From Candidatus Omnitrophota bacterium (lineage in GTDB: Bacteria; Omnitrophota; Gorgyraeia; 2-01-FULL-45-10): a stretch of DNA of 13,562 bases. The stretch spans positions 8,665-22,226 of the forward strand of contig PLLI01000063.1 of assembly GCA_003140915.1 (NCBI GenBank), in the 5' to 3' direction. Shown here one piece after another: positions 1 through 7,601 of the stretch (position 1 is its first letter; every line of letters begins with the position of its first letter). The notes under the pieces are model-generated. The model did not search any database. It worked only from the letters and a program-made list of their open reading frames with translations, and had not been told where the DNA came from. The position numbers were made by a program, and so were the translations under genes.

Positions 1-24
1 TAAATGAGCCCCGCCCTTTGCCAT
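1..24 (-). CDS. 5' end of an unidentified gene, cut by the window edge
   Basis: Three bases after the stop of the RluA-family gene, an ATG at 22-24 opens a reading frame that stays open to the edge of the window (eight codons, MAKGGAHL). A GGAGC motif lies eight bases upstream, inside the end of the preceding gene, which is a plausible ribosome binding site. The spacing fits the tightly packed run of genes before it. Eight residues are too few to name a product, and the frame could be a chance opening. Confidence 0.3.
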
Positions 25-27
25 GCT

Positions 28-681
28 TCAGCTCCTTCCTTTTATAAGGTTTTCTATTTCTTCCGGCAAAGGCGATTCGAATTCCATCGCCTCTCCGGTA
101 ACCGGATGTTTGAACGCTATCTTAGCGGCATGCAGACAAAGCCGCTTAAATTTCAGATTAAAATCTTTCCTGAACGCGTAGACCCTCTCGCCTACTATGG
201 GGTGGCCCATCTTCTGAAAATGTATGCGGATCTGGTTCGTTCTGCCCGTGACGGGTTCCGCCTCCAGAACAGTCAGATCGCGATGGCGCTGTAGTACTCG
301 ATATTTTGTTATAGCCGCTTCATACCGGCCCTTATTACGGTTATATATAGCGCTTTTTATTGTATCCGAGTCTTTATTGACCACACCCTGTACTATGGCT
401 ATGTAACTTTTCTTTACCTCTCTCTTCTGGAATTGTTCCATCAGGAGCTTCTGCACCGCCTTACCTTTTGAATAGACGATCAATCCCGAAGTTTCACGGT
501 CGAGCCTGTGGCAGGGGTAAGCGTTCGCTTCTATGCCGCGGCGGTCGAGTTCCATGTTTAAGAGGCTGGTCAACGTATTCTGTTCTTTTTTCGGCGTCGG
601 TATGATGAGGAGGCCGGAGGATTTATCTACCACCATAAGGCAGTCATCCGCGTATATTACTTTGTATCTGTTTGGGCCCAT
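28..681 (-). CDS. RluA-family pseudouridine synthase
   Basis: Converts specific uridines in rRNA or tRNA to pseudouridine. The 217-residue protein has the catalytic motif HRLDRETSGL, with the presumed nucleophilic Asp at residue 61. Near residue 147 is RTNQIRIH, where most family members have RTHQIR, so His is replaced by Asn. The C-terminal part LCLHAAKIAF is also typical. The length matches the short RluA type without an N-terminal S4 RNA-binding domain. The start is ATG at 681, 12 bases after the pabC stop; no strong ribosome binding site is visible, so translation may be coupled. The family is clear. The target uridine (RluA, RluC, RluD or TruC type) cannot be told from the sequence. Its place at the end of the hydrogenase/folate run has no obvious functional reason. 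Confidence 0.93.
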   Translation of the reverse strand: MGPNRYKVIYADDCLMVVDKSSGLLIIPTPKKEQNTLTSLLNMELDRRGIEANAYPCHRLDRETSGLIVYSKGKAVQKLLMEQFQKREVKKSYIAIVQGVVNKDSDTIKSAIYNRNKGRYEAAITKYRVLQRHRDLTVLEAEPVTGRTNQIRIHFQKMGHPIVGERVYAFRKDFNLKFKRLCLHAAKIAFKHPVTGEAMEFESPLPEEIENLIKGRS

Positions 682-693
682 ACGATAATTCGA

Positions 694-1545
694 TTATACC
701 ATCTTCCGGTAGGATGCGTGAAGCAGTTTTGTTATTTCGCCCGGACGGCCTTTTCCGATTTCGGCGCGGCCTATCTTTACAACCGGCAGGATCTCCGCCA
801 GGGAATTCGTTAAAAAAACTTCGTCGGCACTTATCAATCCTCCGGCGGATATCGGTTTTTCCGATACTCTTATCTTCAAGCCTTTCGCTATCCGAATAAC
901 GACGCCCCTGGTAATCCCCGGCAGGATTCCGCTGTCAAGCGAAGGAGTTAAAAGCAGTCTTCTCTTCACGAGAAATATATTGCCCGTAGCAGCTTCGGCT
1001 ATGCGCCCCTCCGTATTCGTAATGATTGCCTCATTAAATCCGTCTTCCTGCGTACGCATCCTCGCGAGAATATGGCCTAAAAAGTTCAGCGTCTTGATCC
1101 CTGAAAGAGGAGAGCGCTCATCCTGCCGGATATCGGAAATCTGAGCGTTTATACCGGCGGAATAGAAACGCTGCGGATATCCTCTAAACTCTTTCGCCGA
1201 TATAACGACGTTCGGCCTCGACCGGCCATCTTTCTTTAGCGTAAATGGGCCGTCTCCCCTCGTAAGCGTAAGACGAATGTAAGCATCATCGAGACGATTA
1301 ACTTTTAGAATTTTATACAACGCTCCTTCAAGCGTGCGTTTAGAATATGGGATTTTAAGCTTAATGACCTTGGAAGAATAGAACAATCGTGAAAGATGCT
1401 CGGCCAATTTAAAAATATTTCCGCCGTAACTGCGCATCGTCTCAAAGAGGCCGTCGCCGTATAGAAACCCTCTGTCGAAGACGGATATCTTCGCTTCGCC
1501 GACATCGAGGAACTTGCCGTTGATCCACGCTTTTATCTTTCGCAT
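694..1545 (-). CDS. pabC: Class IV aminotransferase, probably aminodeoxychorismate lyase
   Basis: A PLP enzyme of fold type IV, 283 residues. Visible family motifs are DRGFLYGDGLFETMR near residue 24, the PLP lysine in SGIKTLNFL (Lys151), EAATGNIFLV near 184, SGILPGITR and VFLTNSLAEILPV. Aminodeoxychorismate lyase, branched-chain aminotransferase and D-amino acid aminotransferase share this fold. I favour PabC, which releases pyruvate from aminodeoxychorismate to give p-aminobenzoate, because the gene overlaps the end of pabB by 13 bases and the two would be translated together. The ATG at 1545 is preceded by AAGAGATG, a usable ribosome binding site. If the partner were TrpE or a branched-chain pathway enzyme, this reading would change. 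Confidence 0.82.
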   Translation of the reverse strand: MRKIKAWINGKFLDVGEAKISVFDRGFLYGDGLFETMRSYGGNIFKLAEHLSRLFYSSKVIKLKIPYSKRTLEGALYKILKVNRLDDAYIRLTLTRGDGPFTLKKDGRSRPNVVISAKEFRGYPQRFYSAGINAQISDIRQDERSPLSGIKTLNFLGHILARMRTQEDGFNEAIITNTEGRIAEAATGNIFLVKRRLLLTPSLDSGILPGITRGVVIRIAKGLKIRVSEKPISAGGLISADEVFLTNSLAEILPVVKIGRAEIGKGRPGEITKLLHASYRKMV

Positions 1546-2972
1546 GCGATCATCTCTTTCTTGCCCTGCGATCCCGACAGGCCCAGGGCAAGCATTATCC
1601 CTTTAGCCTTATCGAGCGTCTCCTGATATTCCGCTCCCGGATCCGAATCCGCTACGATCCCGCCGCCTACCGAAAAATAGGCCTTGCCGTCCTTTACTAT
1701 CAGTGTCCTTATGGCTATGGAAGTGTCCATCTCTCCGTCAAACGAGATATAGCCGATAGCGCCCGTGTAGATCGAACGCCTGACCGGCTCGAGCTCTTCT
1801 ATTATCTCCATCGCCCTGACCTTGGGCGCGCCGGTTATCGAACCTCCGGGAAAAGCTGCCAGGAGGCAGTCAACGGAATCTGTGCTTTCTTTGAGCCTCC
1901 CTGAGACGGTCGAGACGAGATGAAAGACGTTCGAATATCTCTCTACGATCGCCGGGCCGGCCGGCATTATGCTCCCATAATCGCATATCTTGCCGAGGTC
2001 GTTGCGCTCGAGATCGACTATCATTATATGCTCGGCGTTGTCCTTGACGCTGTCGATCAATTCGCGCTCCAGGAGCAGATCCATTTCGTTGTCCGCGCCC
2101 CGCGGCCGCGTGCCTTTTATCGGCCTTGTCTCTATATAGCGGCCATTTTTCAACAAAAATCTTTCCGGCGACGAGCTCAATATGGTGACATCTTTGAACC
2201 CTAGATAAGACGCGAATGGCGCCGGACTGATCGCCCTTAGCTTTGAATAAAGGTTCGAAGGATCCATATTTAAATCCGTCTGGAACCTTTGCGAGAGATT
2301 GACCTGATATATATCGCCTTTCTTTATGTATAGCTTGGCTTTCTCTATAGCATCAATGTAGCCGGACCTTGAAAAATTGGATATCAACCGGCCCGGTACC
2401 GGCCCTGACAGATAGGCCTGGCCAGGAGTTCGCTTCTTTATCCTCGCTTTAAATTCTGCCAGGCGATCACGCTGCCTCCGGGCGCGTTTGGCCCCAGAAT
2501 GCGGCAAACCGCAGCTCGCAATATATGCGGTTTCTTCTAAATGGTCGTACGCTATGACAACGTCGTAAAATCCCATCATGCAGTCCGGAATGCCCAGATC
2601 GTCGATGGCAATATCCGGAAGGTCTTCTACGAAGTTTTTCATGTCGTATGAAAAATACCCGACCCCGCCGGAGATAAATGGCACCTGCCTGCATTGGTTC
2701 CCGCATTTATATTTTTTGAATATCTCTTTTAGCGCCGAAAAAGGGTTCGCCCTGAAAGACTCGGCCTCGCCGTCCGCCCATTCCAGAAAAATACGGTCGC
2801 CCTTACTCTTAAAAACGAGGAATGGTTCACATCCCAAAAATGAAAATCTGCCCAGCTGCTTATCTTGAAGGGCGCTGTCGAGAAAAAAGGTGTAGGGATA
2901 AGGCGCGATTGTCTTGAAGAGGCTTATGGGAGACGGAGGATCACCTATCTTTTCAATAATCGCGTCAGGCAT
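1533..2972 (-). CDS. pabB: Aminodeoxychorismate synthase component I
   Basis: Chorismate-binding enzyme that adds ammonia to chorismate to make 4-amino-4-deoxychorismate for folate. It has an N-terminal anthranilate-synthase-I-like domain and a C-terminal chorismate-binding domain with RPIKGTRPRG, DLERNDLGKI, FPGGSITGAPKVRAMEII and VGGGIVADSDPGAEYQET. The Lys in PIKGT (residue 286 from my start) is the residue that marks PabB; anthranilate synthase TrpE normally has PIAGT. The frame is open to a TTG at 2999, but I chose ATG at 2972: GGAAG lies 8 bases upstream and the overlap with the protease gene is then a normal 8 bases. This gives 479 residues. The glutamine amidotransferase partner PabA is not in the window. 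Unlike PabB-PabC fusions, lyase and synthase are separate here. Confidence 0.88.
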   Translation of the reverse strand: MPDAIIEKIGDPPSPISLFKTIAPYPYTFFLDSALQDKQLGRFSFLGCEPFLVFKSKGDRIFLEWADGEAESFRANPFSALKEIFKKYKCGNQCRQVPFISGGVGYFSYDMKNFVEDLPDIAIDDLGIPDCMMGFYDVVIAYDHLEETAYIASCGLPHSGAKRARRQRDRLAEFKARIKKRTPGQAYLSGPVPGRLISNFSRSGYIDAIEKAKLYIKKGDIYQVNLSQRFQTDLNMDPSNLYSKLRAISPAPFASYLGFKDVTILSSSPERFLLKNGRYIETRPIKGTRPRGADNEMDLLLERELIDSVKDNAEHIMIVDLERNDLGKICDYGSIMPAGPAIVERYSNVFHLVSTVSGRLKESTDSVDCLLAAFPGGSITGAPKVRAMEIIEELEPVRRSIYTGAIGYISFDGEMDTSIAIRTLIVKDGKAYFSVGGGIVADSDPGAEYQETLDKAKGIMLALGLSGSQGKKEMIACER

Positions 2973-3435
2973 TAAGGGCTTCCGAAAAAGCATCCCCAAG
3001 CGTATCCAGCCCGCGCAGCACTTCCGCGCTCATGGGAGAGCCCAGGGTGGTTGTCTTTGGTTGCATGGAAACTACGAATATATTCAGGTCATCTTTGCCG
3101 GTCCTTAAAAGATCGGTGAAGAGCCTTGGGGACGGATTGTGTGTCGAAAAGCTGACGTTCGCGATCTCTTCCAGGGCGAATATCTTTATGCCGCCGGGCG
3201 CTATCCCCATATCCGCGGCGTCTATCAGGATGACGGTATCGCAGGAAGTGGAAAGTATGGGAAATATATAATTTTCGGGCGCTGTCCCGCAGTCGAAGAG
3301 ATGCGCGGCGAGGCCTCGCGACTTCATCAGTTCTATGAATTTGGGGCCCAGGCCGTCATCACCTCGTATGATATTACCTATACCGACTATCGCGACCTTG
3401 CCTTTTATTTTGGCCTTAAGTTCAGAACTTCTCAA
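2965..3435 (-). CDS. hycI: [NiFe]-hydrogenase maturation endopeptidase, HycI type
   Basis: Cleaves the C-terminal peptide of the hydrogenase large subunit after nickel is inserted. The 156-residue protein has VGIGNIIRGDDGLGP (the metal-binding acidic residue is probably Asp27), LIDAADMG around residue 72, and STHNPS with His99, which match the three nickel ligands of the HybD/HycI family. The start is a TTG at 3435, because no ATG or GTG lies near the N terminus. AAAGG sits six bases upstream, and the gene overlaps the ferredoxin gene by 14 bases. Its substrate is presumably the large subunit encoded at 10357-11544, whose C terminus has an Arg-Met junction like the one HycI cuts in HycE. The family is certain. 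The substrate is inferred from operon context. Confidence 0.9.
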   Translation of the reverse strand: MRSSELKAKIKGKVAIVGIGNIIRGDDGLGPKFIELMKSRGLAAHLFDCGTAPENYIFPILSTSCDTVILIDAADMGIAPGGIKIFALEEIANVSFSTHNPSPRLFTDLLRTGKDDLNIFVVSMQPKTTTLGSPMSAEVLRGLDTLGDAFSEALNA

Positions 3436-4042
3436 GTGTGGCCTTTCTCCGGCATTTCGCGCAAAGCACCTTTATCCGGTCACTTCGCGTAACATAATCC
3501 CGCGCGGCTTGAACGACTCCTTCGGCAAATCCCATCCCTTTTAGAGACTCCACGAAAAGTGTCGGATTCGAGAATGCCAGCGGCCCGAGCTTCCGGGCAA
3601 CCCATTCAAGATGCGCCTTGGCCGTTATCACATCCCCGCATATTTCGCATAGGGCCAGTTCCTTCTCGTCGGTAGTCGAGACCATCTGTGCCCTGTCAAA
3701 ACCTGCCAGGTCGAATTTGGTGGTATGCCGGATGCCCGGCGGATCGTCATCTCTCGTAGTGCAGAGTGCGCTGCATTGCCCGCAATAGTGGCATTCGTCG
3801 AGATGGAGGATCATTTTTCTTGTCGCTTTTTCCTTAGTCACGACATCTCTATACTCTATTGCCCGCATCGGGCAGACCAAAGCACACGCCGTACAGGCTA
3901 TGCAGCCTTCGTTGGAATATTCCGGTTTACCACGGAACCTTTTGGCCGGGTGATGTTCCTTATGCGGAAAATCGGAAGTGTACGGCCCCTTTATTAATGC
4001 CGTCACTGCCTCTATCAGCTCTCTTATCTTTGGTAGTTTCAC
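3422..4042 (-). CDS. Hydrogenase polyferredoxin subunit (NuoI/EchF/MbhN type) with a C-terminal CxxC extension
   Basis: Carries two [4Fe-4S] clusters that pass electrons between soluble ferredoxin and the hydrogenase. The 206-residue protein starts with a membrane-associated type of helix and a FRGKP segment, then CIACTACALVCP (Cys47, 50, 53, 57) and CHYCGQCSALCTT (Cys84, 87, 90, 94). The second cluster motif ends in Cys-Thr-Thr, without the usual Pro. The C-terminal 110 residues go beyond a plain NuoI: two further CxxC pairs (CEIC at 132-135 and CAKC at 194-197) could bind zinc or another cluster. Start is GTG at 4042 with AGGA eight bases upstream, four bases after the PhoU-like gene. In Mbh and Ech systems this subunit belongs to the same operon as the large subunit, as here. 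Confidence 0.9.
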   Translation of the reverse strand: MKLPKIRELIEAVTALIKGPYTSDFPHKEHHPAKRFRGKPEYSNEGCIACTACALVCPMRAIEYRDVVTKEKATRKMILHLDECHYCGQCSALCTTRDDDPPGIRHTTKFDLAGFDRAQMVSTTDEKELALCEICGDVITAKAHLEWVARKLGPLAFSNPTLFVESLKGMGFAEGVVQAARDYVTRSDRIKVLCAKCRRKATLEKF

Positions 4043-4046
4043 CGAT

Positions 4047-4646
4047 TTATCCTAATTTGACTATATTCGAAGAATGCCTGGCAAGGTTGCCGGTAAAATC
4101 GAGCATGTCGAAATACATGTTCGCGCCCATCGGGGTGCATGCGCCCCGGACAAGCCTGTCCGCGTGCCGGACCCTGTAGCGCTCGACCAGTTCTTTAACA
4201 TGCAGACCGTTATCTATGACATTTTTCTTTACTACAGGGCTTTTGGTGCGCAAAAAATCCCTCATCATCTCAACGGACGCCTTCATCGAACCATATGTTT
4301 CGTTGAACTGCGTAACCGCCTCTTCATCGAACAGAAGTTTCTCATGCACCTTGACCTCGATCCTCTCGACAAGACCCGCTGCCTCGTCTCCCATCCGCTC
4401 AAGCATCTCGACCATCTGCGCCATGACGGAGAGCTTTTTTCTGTTCTGGGCCGTTGCCTTCCTCGCAAGCCCCATTATATCATCGGTCAAGAGCCTCTCC
4501 ATCCTATTGATCTCATCTTCTTCCTGCATTGCCGCGGTCAGGAAATCCATCTTATTTTTCATGAACCCTTCTTCGATCAAATTCAATATCTCATATACTT
4601 TATCCGCCATCGAAATCGCCTTGAGCCCGATCTGTTTCGCATCCAT
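4047..4646 (-). CDS. PhoU-like / DUF47 helical protein
   Basis: A soluble, all-helical protein of 199 residues resembling the DUF47 (TIGR00153) branch of the PhoU family. It has two parallel halves: MVEMLERMGDEAAGLVE near residue 79 holds the metal-binding pattern ExxxD (Glu83, Asp87), while the second half has MLDFTGNLARHSSNIV with Asp183 and an Asn at 187 in place of the second acid. Such proteins usually sit beside PiT phosphate transporters and bind iron or other metals; no phosphate gene is present here. The frame is open to an ATG at 4655, but GGGAGG lies only one base before that codon. The ATG at 4646, ten bases from it, is the better start. It lies 17 bases after mrpG and 4 before the ferredoxin gene, so it is co-transcribed with the hydrogenase. 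Its role there is unknown. Confidence 0.85.
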   Translation of the reverse strand: MDAKQIGLKAISMADKVYEILNLIEEGFMKNKMDFLTAAMQEEDEINRMERLLTDDIMGLARKATAQNRKKLSVMAQMVEMLERMGDEAAGLVERIEVKVHEKLLFDEEAVTQFNETYGSMKASVEMMRDFLRTKSPVVKKNVIDNGLHVKELVERYRVRHADRLVRGACTPMGANMYFDMLDFTGNLARHSSNIVKLG

Positions 4647-4663
4647 AAAGAACATTCCTCCCG

Positions 4664-4993
4664 TTATTTATTGATGCTTTCACCGTATTGATCGATCACC
4701 GTATCCTTACAAGGCTTCACCCCGGACCTGTAGGCACCTCTGGCCAGGACATGCGCCGATACGGGGGCCGTCAGCAGTATGAACGCCAGGCATAACAGCG
4801 CCTTCATCCCCGTAGCGCTAAACCCCTTAAAGAGGAATAGCCCGAAAAGTATGCCGCACGTCCCGAGAGTAACGCATTTCGCGGATGCCTGAAGGCGGGT
4901 GTAGACGTCGGGAAACCTCACCAGCCCCAGGCAGCCTAAAAAGTCGAAGACCAACCCTATTACGATCAGCGAGATTCCTATGGTCTCATTCAT
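4664..4993 (-). CDS. mrpG: Na+/H+ antiporter subunit MrpG/MnhG
   Basis: Small membrane subunit of the Mrp cation/proton antiporter, 109 residues with three predicted membrane helices (about 5-25, 40-56, 63-84). The family signature LGLVRFPDVYTRLQASAK is present near residue 22, with Gln where many relatives have His, followed by VTLGTCGILFG and LTAPVSAHVLARGAY. The ATG at 4993 overlaps the end of mrpF by 8 bases, with a GGGGA motif about nine bases upstream. It is the last gene of the Mrp block. Downstream, separated by 17 bases, is the PhoU-like gene. The identification is firm. Confidence 0.95.
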   Translation of the reverse strand: MNETIGISLIVIGLVFDFLGCLGLVRFPDVYTRLQASAKCVTLGTCGILFGLFLFKGFSATGMKALLCLAFILLTAPVSAHVLARGAYRSGVKPCKDTVIDQYGESINK

Positions 4994-5282
4994 CGAAATC
5001 TTTCCCCTCCAGATATTTTGCCAGCGCCATTATGCCGATAAAACTTTGCAGGGCCCACGCCAGGCCTATGTCTATATACCAGTCCCTCCCGGTAGAGATA
5101 CTGAGGATAGCGCAAAATCCGACGATCAGTATGCCCAGCATATCGACAGCGACGGCCCTGTCCGGCGCCGTCGGGCCTTTCAGTACTCTATAAAGACAAA
5201 GGATAGCGGATATGATAAGCCACAGAAAAGCCCTGGACAGAAAATTGGACTGCCAGCTCAACATTAAGTTTTCCATAATCAT
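4986..5282 (-). CDS. mrpF: Na+/H+ antiporter subunit MrpF/MnhF
   Basis: Membrane subunit of 98 residues with three predicted helices. The family signature YRVLKGPTAPDRAVAVDML is at residues 31-49, with the conserved charged residues Asp41, Arg42 and Asp47. The C-terminal IDIGLAWALQSFIGIMAL is also typical. The ATG at 5282 overlaps the mrpE stop in an ATGA arrangement (4 bases), which indicates translational coupling. A second ATG two codons on (5276) is a possible alternative. MrpF and MrpG, with MrpE, form the part of the complex that in Mrp and Mbh structures is thought to handle sodium. Confidence 0.95.
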   Translation of the reverse strand: MIMENLMLSWQSNFLSRAFLWLIISAILCLYRVLKGPTAPDRAVAVDMLGILIVGFCAILSISTGRDWYIDIGLAWALQSFIGIMALAKYLEGKDFDE

Positions 5283-5776
5283 TCGAATACCTTTTTTAAT
5301 ATACGCTCGAATTTACTGACAACGGGCAGCCTCATATCATGGTCCGGACAGCCTTCTTTTAGAAAAAGCACGTGTATATAAATATATCCGTTTTGTTTGT
5401 CTACGTCTATCGTCGTGGTCCCGGGGGTCAGGGTTATCGAATTTGCCAGGAACGTGAGCCCGATATCAGACTTAAGGTCTGTCCTGATCTTAATGGTCGC
5501 CGGCCTTATCGGAAGCTTCGGATGAAGAACTCTCCACGCCACATCTATGTTAGCCTTTAAACATTCCCATAAAAATATGATGATGTAATATACGAACCAC
5601 AGGTAACGCAAAGGGCTCCGTCCTGAAGGGCGGTCTTTTACAAGAATATCCATCGTCATGAAAGATACAAATGCGGAGACAAGCGCCCCCGTAATGAAGC
5701 TCGATATCCTCGGCGGCCATGATAATAGTAACCACACTAAAAACCAAAGCATGAAGATAAGTATTTTACTTACCAT
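5279..5776 (-). CDS. mrpE: Na+/H+ antiporter subunit MrpE/MnhE
   Basis: Membrane subunit of 165 residues. It has hydrophobic helices in the first 45 residues and at about 58-75, followed by a soluble domain. This domain carries the MnhE signature LTFLANSITLTPGTTTIDVD near residue 107 and then YIYIHVLFL. The ATG at 5776 lies inside the end of mrpD (11-base overlap) and the stop overlaps the start of mrpF by 4 bases. The length is normal for the family. Function as part of the antiporter is taken from the family; no unusual residue was seen. Confidence 0.95.
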   Translation of the reverse strand: MVSKILIFMLWFLVWLLLSWPPRISSFITGALVSAFVSFMTMDILVKDRPSGRSPLRYLWFVYYIIIFLWECLKANIDVAWRVLHPKLPIRPATIKIRTDLKSDIGLTFLANSITLTPGTTTIDVDKQNGYIYIHVLFLKEGCPDHDMRLPVVSKFERILKKVFE

Positions 5777-7238
5777 AGTTCCTGCCGTTCTGTAATACGT
5801 TCGCCGCGCCCTTAAGGAGCTCCCTCCCGGGGTTAGGCAATAACATCATGCCGCTTATTACAACCAAAATGGCCAGGATGACCATAGGAGCAGCCATGGC
5901 GAACGATATCTTCCTTCCAGAAGCCTTAATGCCGGCTGTTGCATGAGTACCAAAGAGGGCCGGTGTAAGCGCTTTGAAATAATATGCGAGCGTCAGCATG
6001 CTGACCACTGCGGCAACGAACGCAAGGATCGGGTGATTTGCCTGAATGCAGGCGAGGATAATTATCAATTTGCTCCAAAAACCTCCGAGAGGCGGCACGC
6101 CGCAGATGGACAGAGAGCCTATTAAATTCGTATAGCCGGTAACGGGGTCTTCCCTGATCACGTTCCGGATCCTGTTCAGGTCGCGTGTTCCGGCGGCATA
6201 TTCTATCGAGCCGGAATTCAGGAACAGGAGCGATTTAAAGATGCTGTGATTGAAGAGGTGGAAGAGTGCGCCTGATATCGCAAGCGGTGTGCCGATACCG
6301 AGACCCAGAGCTATGTATCCTATCTGGCTTATGCTTGAATAGGCAAATAACCTCTTGATATCCGATTGCCCGAACGCCATGATACTGCCGGCGACCATGG
6401 AGAGAACTGCCAACGCGATCAATATAAAACAAACTGCCGGCGTCATACCAAGGACGTTAAAGAATATACGCGCCAGGGCATATATGCCAAGGACCTTTAT
6501 GGAAACACCGGAGAGCATCGCGGATATCGGTGCGGGCGCCTGGGAGTGCGCGTAAGGAAGCCACGAGTGGAACGGGACGAGCGCGGCCTTAAGGCCGAAT
6601 CCCATCAGGAACAATACGCTGACGAATGTTACAAGACTGCTTGTGCCGGTTTGCGGCAAAATCCGGGCCATCTCCGCCATGTTCAGAGTAGAGGTATAAC
6701 TGTAAAGAAGCCCTATGCCTAGAAGTATGAATATCGAAGCGACCGAGCCCATCACGGCGTATTTAAAAGCCGCCTCCAGTTCTTCGTCCCTCACTCCGAA
6801 ACCCACCAGGAAATATCCGGCTATCGCCGCTACCTCCAGGAATACATATAAATTAAAGATGTCTCCGGCGATCAATACGCCGTTCACGCCGGCCAACATG
6901 AACATAAAGAGCGTATAGAATTTCCACCTGTCCGTGTATTGTTTCATGTAATCCATCGAAAAGAGCGCTATGAGGAACGCCACTACGTTGACGGTGATTA
7001 GCAGAAAAACGGAGAGGCCGTCGACGATGAGCGATATGCCGGCAGGCGGCGGAAATGCGCCGAATTTGTACAAGAGGGTTTTATATTTCATTAAATTCGA
7101 TATTATCACGAAGCTATTCGCGGCAAGCGCGAAGGCGGCAAGAGATGAAATTGCCCCGCCAGTCCATTTTATCCTTTTTCCTATTATCGGGATGAGGAAT
7201 GCCGAGCTAAGCGGAATTATCAATAATAGCGATATCAT
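5766..7238 (-). CDS. mrpD: Antiporter subunit MrpD/MnhD (NuoN-like proton channel)
   Basis: Polytopic membrane protein of 490 residues, about 14 helices, in the NuoL/M/N family. All residues expected for a working proton channel are visible: the TM5 glutamate in YVFLEVAAIAGYFLV (Glu135), the TM7 lysine in GLKAALVPFHSWLP (Lys217), a TM8 lysine in GVSIKVLGIYALAR (Lys248), His in SGALFHLFNH near 327-331, and the TM12 lysine in CGVPPLGGFWSKL (Lys390). The ATG at 7238 is 12 bases after mrpC; AAAGGA within the mrpC end is rather far away, so coupling to mrpC is likely. In the Mbh complex the equivalent protein is MbhH, which links the hydrogenase module to the antiporter. Confidence 0.95.
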   Translation of the reverse strand: MISLLLIIPLSSAFLIPIIGKRIKWTGGAISSLAAFALAANSFVIISNLMKYKTLLYKFGAFPPPAGISLIVDGLSVFLLITVNVVAFLIALFSMDYMKQYTDRWKFYTLFMFMLAGVNGVLIAGDIFNLYVFLEVAAIAGYFLVGFGVRDEELEAAFKYAVMGSVASIFILLGIGLLYSYTSTLNMAEMARILPQTGTSSLVTFVSVLFLMGFGLKAALVPFHSWLPYAHSQAPAPISAMLSGVSIKVLGIYALARIFFNVLGMTPAVCFILIALAVLSMVAGSIMAFGQSDIKRLFAYSSISQIGYIALGLGIGTPLAISGALFHLFNHSIFKSLLFLNSGSIEYAAGTRDLNRIRNVIREDPVTGYTNLIGSLSICGVPPLGGFWSKLIIILACIQANHPILAFVAAVVSMLTLAYYFKALTPALFGTHATAGIKASGRKISFAMAAPMVILAILVVISGMMLLPNPGRELLKGAANVLQNGRNYGK

Positions 7239-7250
7239 GAGTGAGCTATT

Positions 7251-7589
7251 TTATCCTTTAAGTTTGTTTATCTTCGTTATATCGAATGTGCCGTATTTCT
7301 CATATATCCTTATCGCGATCGCAACCAATAACAAGGTAATGGCAAGCCCTATTACGATCGAAGTCAGGACAAGGCTTTGCGGCAACGGATCGACCATCTT
7401 ATCTATCACCTGGTCGGATGCAAAGATCGGAGAGCGCCCTCCCTCTCGATAACCGATAAGGACAAAGAAAAGATTGACCGCATAGTCCATTATGCCGATA
7501 CCTATTATTATTTTTATAAGATTCCTTTTTCTCACTACACAGTAGAGCCCTATCGAAAATAATATGAGGCACAATATATAAACCGTCAT
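7251..7589 (-). CDS. mrpC: Antiporter subunit MrpC/MnhC (NuoK-like)
   Basis: Membrane protein of 112 residues with three predicted helices (about 2-20, 27-46, 73-97). The family signature DPLPQSLVLTSIVIGLA is at residues 67-83. GIGIMDYAVNLFFVLIG in the second helix is also typical, as is an extra loop between helices two and three that complex I NuoK lacks. The ATG at 7589 has GGAAA a few bases upstream and follows mrpB by 12 bases. MrpC/MbhG contributes to the half-channel next to MrpD. The identification is firm. Confidence 0.94.
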   Translation of the reverse strand: MTVYILCLILFSIGLYCVVRKRNLIKIIIGIGIMDYAVNLFFVLIGYREGGRSPIFASDQVIDKMVDPLPQSLVLTSIVIGLAITLLLVAIAIRIYEKYGTFDITKINKLKG

Positions 7590-7601
7590 TGAATTTTTCC
7601 T

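Noticed and set aside
1533..2999. Anthranilate synthase TrpE, and the TTG start at 2999
   Set aside because: The PIKGT lysine and adjacent pabC-like gene favour PabB. ATG at 2972 has a better ribosome binding site and a normal overlap.
4074..4691. Long plus-strand open frame (205 codons) opposite the PhoU-like and mrpG genes
   Set aside because: It is antisense to clearly recognised proteins, has low-complexity His/Leu-rich composition and no family motif.
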